From Bacteroidales bacterium (GTDB taxonomy: Bacteria; Bacteroidota; Bacteroidia; Bacteroidales; UBA12077), in NCBI GenBank assembly GCA_003446015.1, contig DMBU01000085.1:1-6257 (forward strand): a stretch of DNA of 6,257 bases, in the 5' to 3' direction. The position numbers were made by a program, and so were the translations under genes. Below the pieces are notes generated by a model, which searched no databases, was not told where the DNA came from, and saw only the letters and a program-made list of their open reading frames with translations. This document shows positions 1 through 6,198 of the stretch, in pieces; position 1 is the first letter of the stretch; each line of letters opens with the position of its first letter.

Positions 1-58
1 TTCTTCACACCCCTGACTGCCGTCAGGCAAGTCTTCAGGGTTAGGGGCAAATGAAGAA
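1..58. repeat. Structured intergenic inverted-repeat element (partial at window edge?)
   Basis: The first 58 bases form a nested imperfect palindrome. The outer arm 1-7 (TTCTTCA) matches 52-58 (TGAAGAA) perfectly. Next, 10-14 (CCCCT) pairs with 43-47 (AGGGG). Inside, 15-21 (GACTGCC) pairs with 26-33 (GGCAAGTC), leaving one bulged A and a GTCA loop. Alternative pairings compete: 11-16 with 35-40 (CCCTGA/TCAGGG) and 12-17 with 22-27 (CCTGAC/GTCAGG). It is clearly richer in G+C than the flanking DNA. It lies just beyond the 3' end of the minus-strand OmpA-type gene, so it could shape that transcript's end, but no T-run is visible on either side. It resembles the short C/G-block palindromes dispersed between genes in many Bacteroidota, and that resemblance is from memory. 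Positions 59-98 show nothing further. Confidence 0.55.
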
Positions 59-98
59 AATCGAATTCAAATTGAGCACAAAAACTGATAACCATTAT

Positions 99-1109
99 TT
101 AATTTGATTCCAGTATCTGAAATAACTCGTCTAATTTTGGTGTTAAAATAATTTCTGTCCTTCTGTTTTTCTTGCGGGCATCTGGTGCTTTGGAGTCAAT
201 TACCGGCATATATTTGCTTCGTCCGGCAGCAATTATTCTGCTTCCTTCAATTTTATTGTTTTCTAATAAAATACGAACAATGGCGGTAGCTCTTTTAACA
301 CTTAAATCCCAGTTGTCTTTTATAGATTCACTTGCAATATATGGAACATCATCAGTATGTCCTTCAACCATAATGTTAATGTCTTTATTTGCGGCTAAAA
401 CATCGGCCAGTTTTTTAAGCGCGCTAACTCCCTTAGGGTCTACTACAAAACTTCCCGATTTAAATAGTAACTGTTCATCTAACGAAACATAGACTTTACC
501 GTTTTTCATTTCAACGGCAAGTCCCATATCGGCAAAACCCATGAGTGCATTTGAAACTTTATCTTTTAAAGCATTAACTACAGAATCTTTTTTGTGCAAA
601 ATATTTTCAAGTTCTAATAGTCTTGAATTGGTTTCTTCTAACTCTCTTTTATATTGGCTAAGCTTACTCTGATCAGCACGTAAGTTATCTTCTAGTTGTC
701 TTAATCTATCTTCTTTCTCTATAATTGCAGCTTGTGTAGCCTGAATTTCCTGAAGTATTTTTTTTGTCTCTGAAATATTTCCGGTTAAAAGCTGATCCTG
801 AGCTTGTTGTAAGTCTGCGTATTGCCTGTTTAACTTGTCGTACTTAATATCAATCGTTTTTAACTTGTTTTCTCTTTCAAGACTATCTTTGCTAAGATCT
901 TGTATTCTGTTTGTTAAGATGTCAAGCTTCGATTTTAATTCTGTATTTGTAACTCCCAGGTTTTTATTATCTTCTCTGGTCATTTCAAGTTCTTCTTCAC
1001 ATTTATTGTTTTTCAACTGAAGATCTTCAAATTGCTTAGTGGGTACGCATGCACTAAAAGTTAACAGGAATAATAGAAACAGAATGTAGGATTTGATTTT
1101 AAAAGGCAT
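99..1109 (-). CDS. OmpA-family peptidoglycan-binding lipoprotein with long coiled coil
   Basis: 336-residue envelope protein. Residues 1-20 are a lipoprotein signal: basic start, hydrophobic core at about 8-18, then FSAC with Cys21 as the probable lipidated residue. Phe at -3 of the lipobox is less usual than Leu. Residues about 25-190 are rich in Glu, Lys, Leu and Gln with heptad-like spacing, so a long coiled coil is expected. Residues about 200-325 form an OmpA_C/MotB-like domain. GHTDD at 250-254 and DLSVKRA at 268-274 supply Asp253 and Arg273, equivalent to the pair that binds diaminopimelate in OmpA-like domains. RRTEI at 316-320 is the usual closing motif. The TDDVP...NWDLS form is closer to MotB/flagellar-type domains than to porin OmpA. 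There is no beta-barrel, so it is not a porin. The likely role is tethering the outer membrane or a complex to peptidoglycan. It is transcribed divergently from dxs. The start is the only ATG that places a signal peptide at the N-terminus. Confidence 0.9.
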   Translation of the reverse strand: MPFKIKSYILFLLFLLTFSACVPTKQFEDLQLKNNKCEEELEMTREDNKNLGVTNTELKSKLDILTNRIQDLSKDSLERENKLKTIDIKYDKLNRQYADLQQAQDQLLTGNISETKKILQEIQATQAAIIEKEDRLRQLEDNLRADQSKLSQYKRELEETNSRLLELENILHKKDSVVNALKDKVSNALMGFADMGLAVEMKNGKVYVSLDEQLLFKSGSFVVDPKGVSALKKLADVLAANKDINIMVEGHTDDVPYIASESIKDNWDLSVKRATAIVRILLENNKIEGSRIIAAGRSKYMPVIDSKAPDARKKNRRTEIILTPKLDELFQILESN

Positions 1110-1159
1110 ATTAACTATTTTAGATTTTAATTGTTAAATATACGAAAATATGTATTAAG

Positions 1160-1167
1160 CAAAGATA
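1160..1167 (-). promoter_or_regulatory. Putative -7 box for the OmpA-type gene
   Basis: Read on the minus strand this is TATCTTTG, an exact match to the Bacteroidota -7 consensus TAnnTTTG. It lies about 50 bp upstream of the ATG at 1109, giving an expected leader of roughly 40 nt. No convincing -33 TTG/TTTG occurs at 19-21 bp, so the call rests on the -7 box and its position. Confidence 0.45.
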
Positions 1168-1214
1168 TAAAATATGCAAAGCTTTAAGTCGTTATTACAA
1201 AGTAAAATTATTCA

Positions 1215-1222
1215 TATCTTTG
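1215..1222 (+). promoter_or_regulatory. dxs: Putative -7 box for dxs
   Basis: TATCTTTG matches the Bacteroidota TAnnTTTG box exactly and continues as TTTGCA, like the tRNA promoter at 3198-3205. It ends 19 bp before the dxs ATG at 1242. The predicted transcript leader is therefore very short, about 12-15 nt. The -33 region (about 1189-1195) has no good TTTG. No Shine-Dalgarno sequence precedes the ATG, which is normal for this phylum. Confidence 0.5.
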
Positions 1223-1241
1223 CATCAATTAATAATTTGGT

Positions 1242-3158
1242 ATGTCATCTGACTTGTTAAATAAAATATTATTCCCTTCAGATTTAAAGAAACTGGAATT
1301 AACTGAGCTTCCTAAATTAAGTGAAGAGTTACGGCAGTTTATTATTGATATTGTTTCTTCAAACCCGGGACACTTTGGCGCAAGCCTTGGTGTTGTTGAA
1401 CTCACTGTTGCTTTACATTATGTTTTTAATACTCCGTATGATAGAATTGTATGGGATGTTGGCCATCAGGCATATGGACATAAAATTTTAACCGGTCGTC
1501 GCGAGCAATTTCATACAAACCGAAAATATAAAGGAATAAGTGGATTTCCGAAGATTACTGAAAGTGAATATGATTCTTTTGGAGTAGGACATTCTTCCAC
1601 ATCAATATCTGCAGCATTAGGAATGGCAAAAGCTGCCCGGTTTAAAAAAGAAGATGATCGACAGATTGTTGCTGTAATTGGAGATGGATCAATGACTGCA
1701 GGACTGGCATTTGAAGGGCTGAATAATTCAGGAATTGAAAAAACTAACCTACTCGTCATACTGAATGATAATAACATGGCCATTGACCCAAACGTGGGTG
1801 CGCTTAAGGAATATCTACTCGATATCACTACATCAAAAACCTATAATAAACTTAAAGATGATGTTTGGAATTTATTAGGTCATCTGAATAAATTAGGACA
1901 TAACTACAGAAAATTAGCACAACAAATTGACAGTGCTGTAAAGTCGTTTTTACTAAAACAAAGTAATTTATTTGAATCACTAAACTTCAGATATTTTGGT
2001 CCGGTTGATGGGCACGATGTTATTTATTTAACCAAAATCCTTACCGATCTTAAAGATATTAAAGGCCCTAAATTATTGCATGTTGTTACCCAGAAAGGGA
2101 AAGGATTTAAACAGGCAGAGTTAAATCAGACTACATGGCATGCACCCGGTAAGTTTAATAAAGAAACCGGTGAGATTTTTAAAATTAAATCAGATGAACC
2201 TCTTCCTCCTAAATATCAGGACGTTTTTGGTCACACCTTATTAGAGCTTGCAAAACAAAATGAAAAAATAGTGGGTATTACTCCCGCCATGCCCACAGGA
2301 TCATCATTAAATATTATGATGAAAGAAATGCCGGAACGAACATTCGACGTGGGCATTGCCGAGCAGCACGCCGTTACTTTTTCCGCAGGATTGGCTATTG
2401 AAGGGATGTTACCTTTCTGTAATATTTACTCTTCATTTATGCAGCGGGCATACGACCAGGTTATACATGATGTTGCTATTCAAAAATTGAATGTTGTTTT
2501 TTGCCTTGATCGTGGAGGCCTGGTAGGTGAAGATGGAGCTACGCATCATGGAGTTTATGATTTAGCATATATGAGAAGTATCCCAAACATAGTAGTTTCT
2601 GCTCCTATGAACGAAGAAGAGCTTCGCAATTTAATGTTTACGGCACAACTAAAAGACAAAGGTCCTTTTTCAATTCGATATCCACGTGGAAATGGCGTAA
2701 TGCCTGAATGGAAAACTCCGTTTAAAGAAATTCCTGTTGGCAAAGGCAGGCTTGTAAGAAAAGGATCAGATATTGCTATTTTATCCATAGGTCATGTAGG
2801 GAACTATGCAGTTGAAGCATCTAAGCAATTAGCTAAAAAGAATATTGATGTGGCTCATTATGATATGCGATTTGTAAAACCCATTGATGAAGAGATATTG
2901 CACGAAGTCGGGAAAAAATACAAACTTATCATAACAATTGAAGATGGAGCCATTATGGGTGGTTTTGGAAGTGCGGTCCTGGAATTTATGAGCGAAAATG
3001 GTTATTTAGTAAAAATTAATCGTTTAGGAGTTCCCGATCAGTTTATTGATCATGGTACTCCTCAGGAATTACATCGAGAATGTGGTTTTGATGTTGAGGG
3101 CATTATAAAAACAGTTAAATCGATGATTCAGCCGAATATATTGTCGAATGTTGGATAG
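1242..3158 (+). CDS. dxs: 1-deoxy-D-xylulose-5-phosphate synthase
   Basis: Cytosolic thiamine-diphosphate enzyme that condenses pyruvate with glyceraldehyde 3-phosphate to give DXP. This is the entry step of the MEP isoprenoid pathway, and DXP also feeds thiamine and pyridoxal synthesis. Its 638 residues match the family's usual 620-640. The N-terminal TPP domain carries PGHFGASLG with His44, HQAYGHKILTGRR at 75-87, GDGSM at 147-151 with Asp148, and LNDNN at 174-178 with Asn177 as Mg2+/diphosphate ligands. The central pyrimidine-binding domain has GIAEQHAV with catalytic Glu374, then DRGGLVGEDGATHHG with Asp431 and His435. RYPRG at 479-483 follows. The C-terminal transketolase-type domain spans about 505-630. 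All catalytic residues expected from the E. coli enzyme are present at a nearly constant offset of four. It stands alone: the OmpA-type gene is divergent, and a tRNA with its own promoter follows after 72 bp. Confidence 0.98.
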   Translation: MSSDLLNKILFPSDLKKLELTELPKLSEELRQFIIDIVSSNPGHFGASLGVVELTVALHYVFNTPYDRIVWDVGHQAYGHKILTGRREQFHTNRKYKGISGFPKITESEYDSFGVGHSSTSISAALGMAKAARFKKEDDRQIVAVIGDGSMTAGLAFEGLNNSGIEKTNLLVILNDNNMAIDPNVGALKEYLLDITTSKTYNKLKDDVWNLLGHLNKLGHNYRKLAQQIDSAVKSFLLKQSNLFESLNFRYFGPVDGHDVIYLTKILTDLKDIKGPKLLHVVTQKGKGFKQAELNQTTWHAPGKFNKETGEIFKIKSDEPLPPKYQDVFGHTLLELAKQNEKIVGITPAMPTGSSLNIMMKEMPERTFDVGIAEQHAVTFSAGLAIEGMLPFCNIYSSFMQRAYDQVIHDVAIQKLNVVFCLDRGGLVGEDGATHHGVYDLAYMRSIPNIVVSAPMNEEELRNLMFTAQLKDKGPFSIRYPRGNGVMPEWKTPFKEIPVGKGRLVRKGSDIAILSIGHVGNYAVEASKQLAKKNIDVAHYDMRFVKPIDEEILHEVGKKYKLIITIEDGAIMGGFGSAVLEFMSENGYLVKINRLGVPDQFIDHGTPQELHRECGFDVEGIIKTVKSMIQPNILSNVG

Positions 3159-3174
3159 TTTTATTCAGGAAAAA

Positions 3175-3205
3175 TTTGCGTATCTAAAACTATTCTATAT
3201 TTTTG
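3175..3205 (+). promoter_or_regulatory. Bacteroidota-type promoter of tRNA-Leu
   Basis: TTTG at 3175-3178, a 19-bp spacer, then TATTTTTG at 3198-3205. This is the best full match to the -33/-7 consensus in the window. It starts 17 bp after the dxs stop codon. Transcription should begin near 3212, about 20 nt before the mature tRNA 5' end, so the tRNA need not depend on readthrough from dxs. Confidence 0.75.
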
Positions 3206-3230
3206 CATTCCGAAAGTTTATTCATTACCA

Positions 3231-3314
3231 GCCTGGATGGCGGAATTGGTAGACGCGCTGGTCTCAAACACCAGTGAACGCAAGTTCGTGCCGGTTCGAC
3301 CCCGGCTCCAGGTA
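3231..3314 (+). tRNA. tRNA-Leu (anticodon CAA, reads UUG)
   Basis: The full cloverleaf can be folded by eye. The acceptor stem pairs 3231-3237 with 3307-3313, six Watson-Crick pairs plus a terminal G1-U72 wobble, with discriminator A at 3314. The D stem is GCG/CGC with a GG-containing loop (3240-3256). The anticodon stem is CTGGT/ACCAG (3258-3262, 3270-3274) with loop CTCAAAC, placing anticodon CAA at 3265-3267. The long class II variable arm is GAAC-GCAA-GTTC (3276-3287). The T arm has a GCCGG/CCGGC stem around TTCGACC (3290-3306). The long variable arm and A73 are typical of leucine tRNAs. The 3' CCA is not encoded (CAA follows), so it must be added after transcription. Confidence 0.97.
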
Positions 3315-3326
3315 CAAAAATAAAAA

Positions 3327-3352
3327 GAGCCCTCAATCATGAGGGTTTTTTT
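3327..3352 (+). terminator. Rho-independent terminator after tRNA-Leu
   Basis: CCCTCA (3330-3335), loop ATCA, TGAGGG (3340-3345), then seven T residues. The stem can extend into a few A-T and G-T pairs using the A/G-rich bases just upstream. It ends the tRNA transcript 13 bp after the mature 3' end and lies 30 bp before the dCMP deaminase start. Confidence 0.85.
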
Positions 3353-3381
3353 ATATCTTTAAGCGAGCTAAAAATAAGATT

Positions 3382-3828
3382 ATGACAAAAAATAAATCAT
3401 TACACCCATACAACGAAAAGCAAGCCGAATATGATAAACGATATCTGGAGATGGCTCAAATATGGGCAAAAAATTCTTATTGTAAACGACGACAGGTTGG
3501 AGCACTCATCGTTAAAGAAAAAATGATTATTTCTGATGGCTATAATGGTACTCCTTCGGGATTTGAAAATGTTTGTGAAGATGATGATTTTAATACAAAA
3601 CCATATGTTTTACATGCTGAGGCAAATGCAATAACTAAAGTTGCAAAATCGAATAATAGTTCGGAAGATGCTACGTTATATGTTACTACTTCACCTTGTT
3701 TGGAATGTTCTAAGCTGATTATTCAGGCAGGAATAAAAAGGGTAGTATTCAGTAATAAATATCGTGTCGAAGATGGCTTAAGACTCCTTGAAAGAGCAAA
3801 AATTGAAATTAAACATATAGAAATTTAA
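3382..3828 (+). CDS. Deoxycytidylate (dCMP) deaminase, ComEB/DCTD family
   Basis: Zinc-dependent cytosolic enzyme that converts dCMP to dUMP, the substrate of thymidylate synthase. The 148 residues form one cytidine-deaminase fold. The zinc site is His78-Ala-Glu80 (proton shuttle Glu80) plus Pro105-Cys106-x-x-Cys109. The GYNGTPSG stretch at 53-60 and the N-terminal KRRQVGA segment (35-41) are typical of dCMP deaminases rather than free-cytidine or tRNA-editing (TadA) enzymes. Length is normal for the family. The start is the first ATG, preceded by an A-rich leader. TATCTTTA at 3354-3361 is a one-mismatch -7 box just after the terminator, but no -33 match lies at the right spacing, so the promoter is uncertain. 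Only 12 bp separate it from the downstream S41 protease, so the two are probably co-transcribed. Confidence 0.93.
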   Translation: MTKNKSLHPYNEKQAEYDKRYLEMAQIWAKNSYCKRRQVGALIVKEKMIISDGYNGTPSGFENVCEDDDFNTKPYVLHAEANAITKVAKSNNSSEDATLYVTTSPCLECSKLIIQAGIKRVVFSNKYRVEDGLRLLERAKIEIKHIEI

Positions 3829-3840
3829 TAAATTAGGATT

Positions 3841-5445
3841 ATGTCAAACAAAATAAATAAAATATACCTGCCTATAATATTTGCTGTTATTTTAATTGCA
3901 GGAATTATATTAGGTAAAGCTTTAAATAATAATCCGCATCAAAACGACATGTATTCGTACTTGTCAAATGACAAGCTGAGTAGGATAATCGATTATATTG
4001 AAACAAGATATGTCGATACGGTTTCGCGTGCAAAACTGGAAGAGTCAGCTATTCCTGCAATTCTCGAGCAACTGGATCCTCACTCTATTTATATCCCCGC
4101 TAAAGAAATGAAATCTGTTAGTGAAGATATGAGAGGAAATTTTGAAGGTATAGGAGTTGTTTTTAATCACCAAACAGATACTTCTATTATTATTAGTGTT
4201 ATTAGCGGAGGCCCTTCTGACAAAGTCGGAGTGCTTGCCGGCGACAGAATAATTAAAGTTAATGATTCTTTAATTGCTGGTCAAAAAATCCCCAGTAACG
4301 ACATAGTTGGAATGTTAAAAGGAGAAAAAGGTACAAAGGTAAAAGTTAGTTTACAAAGGAGAAATGTTCCTGATTTAATTGATGTTGAAATAATTCGGGG
4401 TGAGATACCTTTATATAGCGTGGATGTTTCGTATATGATAGATCAGGAAATTGGATACATAAAAATTAATCGTTTTGCAGAAACTACCTTTCGTGAATTT
4501 GTCGAAGGAGTAGAAAAATTAAAGAAACAAGGGTTGAAAAAGCTGATTCTCGACTTAAGAGGGAATACAGGCGGATATATGGTTGCGGCTACGAACATTG
4601 CCGACCAGTTTCTGGAAGCGGGAAAGATGATTGTTTATACCCAGGGGAAAGCAAGTCCAAGGCAGGAGATTTATTCTACAACTAAAGGTGTGTGTAAAAA
4701 TATTGAACTTGTTATTTTGCAGGATGAGTTTGCTGCTTCAGCAAGTGAAATTCTTGCTGGGGCAATTCAGGATAATGATCGCGGCACCATTATCGGTCGC
4801 AGATCGTTTGGAAAAGGCCTGGTCCAGGAACCTTATCAATTATCCGACGGATCGGTTATTCGCTTAACTATTGCCCGATATTATACGCCAACTGGTCGTA
4901 GCATCCAAAAACCATACAGTGAAGATAAAAATGAATATTATAATGATCTGTTGGAAAGATATCATAACGGAGAATTTTCAGAAGCAGACAGCATCCATTT
5001 TACCGACTCCTTAAAATACCTTACTCCCGCAGGAAATGTTGTTTATGGTGGAGGAGGAATTATGCCCGATATTTTTGTTCCTCTCGATACTTCAGGATAT
5101 ACAAAATATTATACAGAGACTGTTCGAAAAGGCGTGCTATATAATTTTACATTTGAGTATGTCGATAATCACAGGGATATTCTAAATAAATATACAGATG
5201 CTGCCGCTATTAACGATTATCTGGAATCAATCCATATTTTTAATCAGTTTACCGATTATGCCGAGCAAAATGGAATTTCCCGAAATACAAAAGGATATAT
5301 ACATTCAAAGCATTTAGTAAACACTCAGCTTAAAGCTAATATTGCAAGAAACATTATCGATAATGATGGATTTTATCCAATCTTTCAGGACGTTGATACA
5401 ACCTTGAAAGTAGCAATAAAATATTTGAAGGAAAAAACAGAATAG
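3841..5445 (+). CDS. S41-family carboxyl-terminal processing protease (CtpA/Prc type)
   Basis: 534-residue periplasmic serine protease. Residues about 8-28 form one hydrophobic segment after a basic start, with no lipobox, so it is probably an inner-membrane anchor with the rest in the periplasm. The motif LDPHSIY at 79-84 and the GNFEGIGV stretch at 99-106 are characteristic. A PDZ domain follows at about 95-175 and selects C-terminal tails. The S41 core spans about 200-355, with LDLRGNTGG at 237-245, the nucleophile Ser300 in FAASASEI, and Lys325 in SFGKGLVQ as general base, with Gln329 after it. The Ser-Lys spacing of 25 equals that of E. coli Prc. Residues about 365-534 are a C-terminal extension of the kind seen in Bacteroidota homologues. 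AGGA at 3835-3838 sits only 2 nt before the ATG, probably too close to act as a ribosome site. It is the second gene of the pair with dCMP deaminase. Its natural substrates cannot be told from sequence. Confidence 0.93.
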   Translation: MSNKINKIYLPIIFAVILIAGIILGKALNNNPHQNDMYSYLSNDKLSRIIDYIETRYVDTVSRAKLEESAIPAILEQLDPHSIYIPAKEMKSVSEDMRGNFEGIGVVFNHQTDTSIIISVISGGPSDKVGVLAGDRIIKVNDSLIAGQKIPSNDIVGMLKGEKGTKVKVSLQRRNVPDLIDVEIIRGEIPLYSVDVSYMIDQEIGYIKINRFAETTFREFVEGVEKLKKQGLKKLILDLRGNTGGYMVAATNIADQFLEAGKMIVYTQGKASPRQEIYSTTKGVCKNIELVILQDEFAASASEILAGAIQDNDRGTIIGRRSFGKGLVQEPYQLSDGSVIRLTIARYYTPTGRSIQKPYSEDKNEYYNDLLERYHNGEFSEADSIHFTDSLKYLTPAGNVVYGGGGIMPDIFVPLDTSGYTKYYTETVRKGVLYNFTFEYVDNHRDILNKYTDAAAINDYLESIHIFNQFTDYAEQNGISRNTKGYIHSKHLVNTQLKANIARNIIDNDGFYPIFQDVDTTLKVAIKYLKEKTE

Positions 5446-5486
5446 ATCTAAATCAGAATATAAAGCTAGTATCTTAAAAATGCTAA

Positions 5487-5519
5487 TTTGGATTAATATT
5501 AATTGAACTCATAATTTTG
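5487..5519 (+). promoter_or_regulatory. Promoter match directly ahead of a terminator
   Basis: TTTG at 5487-5490, a 21-bp spacer, then TAATTTTG at 5512-5519, an exact consensus -7 box. Transcription would start near 5526, only about 6 nt before the terminator stem. Products would be a hairpin RNA of roughly 40 nt, or a long-leader mRNA for the Spy-like gene if the terminator is bypassed. AT-rich DNA yields some chance matches, so this is tentative. Confidence 0.4.
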
Positions 5520-5531
5520 GAAAGTTAAATT

Positions 5532-5567
5532 AAGAGGCCTTTACACCAAGGGCCTCTTTTATTTTTT
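5532..5567 (+). terminator. Rho-independent terminator after the S41 protease gene
   Basis: AAGAGGCC (5532-5539) pairs with GGCCTCTT (5551-5558), extended by TTT/AAG (5540-5542 with 5548-5550, one G-T pair). The result is an 11-bp stem with a 5-nt loop, followed by a T-rich tract (TTTTATTTTTT, overlapping the stem end). It lies 86 bp after the protease stop codon and should end the deaminase-protease operon. Confidence 0.88.
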
Positions 5568-5599
5568 GATTTAATTTAAGTGATCGTGTAATAAAATTA

Positions 5600-5679
5600 A
5601 AATCCTTGTGTCAAAGAACTAGAATTTCGAAATTTTTGAAGTATAACATAAAACTAAAAAAATGAAAACACAAGGATTT
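5600..5679 (+). repeat. 12-bp perfect inverted repeat spanning the Spy-like gene start
   Basis: AAATCCTTGTGT at 5600-5611 is the exact reverse complement of ACACAAGGATTT at 5668-5679, with 56 bp between them. The right arm is exactly codons 3-6 of the Spy-like gene, beginning 3 nt after the start codon. The left arm covers the putative -33 element. An RNA starting upstream of 5600 could pair the arms and mask the start region. An RNA from the proximal promoter would lack the left arm. Confidence 0.6.
5606..5638 (+). promoter_or_regulatory. Putative proximal promoter and 12-bp palindrome of the Spy-like gene
   Basis: TTG at 5606-5608, a 22-bp spacer, then AATTTTTG at 5631-5638, a one-mismatch TAnnTTTG box. 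A perfect palindrome, AATTTCGAAATT (5623-5634), overlaps the upstream half of this box and is placed where an operator could block or recruit polymerase. The expected start near 5645 leaves a leader of about 17 nt that is A-rich, as is common for well-translated Bacteroidota genes. Confidence 0.4.
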
Positions 5680-6198
5680 AAAAAAGTAAGCGTATTAGCA
5701 ATTGCATTATTAATGATTGCAGGTACAAATTTGTATGCACAAAGAGGCAGAAACTATTCAGAACAAGGAGGTAGAGGATTTAATCAGGATCGTACCTGCC
5801 AAATGATACCTGATTTAACCGAAGATCAGGAGGCTAAAATGGATGCTCTTCGAATTAATCACATGAAAGAAATGACCGGGTTCCGAAATCAAATGAATGA
5901 GTTACAGGCAAAAAAACAAACCTTAATGACATCGGATAATTCTGATTTGAAAGATTTAAATGCAACCATTGATCAAATTACCAATGTTCATAATAAAATG
6001 ATGAAAGCATCTGCAAAGCATCAGCAAGATGTTAGAGGTTTATTAAGCGATGAACAAAAAGTTTATTTTGATAGCAGACCAATGCGTGGTCATGGACATG
6101 GCAGAGGAATGAGACATGATGGTTACGGCAGAGGTGCAGGACAAGGATCTGGCAGAGGATTAAATCCTGATTGTCCTTATAATGAAGAAAATGACTAA
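5662..6198 (+). CDS. Exported Spy/CpxP-like (LTxxQ) protein with Gly/Arg/His-rich tail
   Basis: 178-residue periplasmic protein. Residues 1-26 are a signal peptide (basic FKK, hydrophobic core 10-20, cut after LYA before Gln27). Residues about 50-138 form a helical core rich in Met, Gln and Lys. It is bracketed by LTEDQ (52-56) and LSDEQ (128-132), the paired LTxxQ signatures of the Spy/CpxP/ZraP/CnrX group. Members of that group are periplasmic chaperones or metal and envelope-stress sensors. Flanking segments are low-complexity: RGRNYSEQGGRG at 28-39, then a tail at about 142-166 with HGHGRG and repeated GRG units. The bases GGCAGAGG recur at 6100, 6127 and 6151. Two cysteines, Cys46 and Cys171, lie outside the core and could form a disulfide or bind metal. 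Assignment rests on the signal peptide, core composition and two motifs, so family confidence is good but function is open. It has its own control region behind a terminator. What follows it is cut off by the window end. Confidence 0.78.
   Translation: MKTQGFKKVSVLAIALLMIAGTNLYAQRGRNYSEQGGRGFNQDRTCQMIPDLTEDQEAKMDALRINHMKEMTGFRNQMNELQAKKQTLMTSDNSDLKDLNATIDQITNVHNKMMKASAKHQQDVRGLLSDEQKVYFDSRPMRGHGHGRGMRHDGYGRGAGQGSGRGLNPDCPYNEEND

Noticed and set aside
1..54. Open frame from base 1 to a TGA at 52-54, possibly the C-terminus of an upstream plus-strand gene
   Set aside because: The stretch is almost wholly explained by the nested palindrome, and the short reading has no recognisable protein character.
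63..120. Loose inverted repeat (GAATTCAAATT with AATTTGATTC) around the OmpA-type stop codon as a terminator
   Set aside because: The match needs a bulge, is almost all A-T, has a loop of nearly 40 nt, and is not followed by a T-run on the minus strand.
172..492. Plus-strand open frame opposite the OmpA-type gene
   Set aside because: It lies entirely antisense to a clearly real OmpA_C domain and has no family features or promoter.
1511..1828. Minus-strand open frame inside dxs
   Set aside because: It is the shadow of the conserved TPP-binding region of dxs.
3354..3361. TATCTTTA as the dCMP deaminase promoter
   Set aside because: It has one mismatch to TAnnTTTG and no -33 element at suitable spacing, since that position falls in the terminator stem. 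It is noted in the gene entry only.
4631..4867. Plus-strand open frame inside the S41 protease
   Set aside because: It is an out-of-frame reading across the conserved Ser300/Lys325 region of an intact gene.
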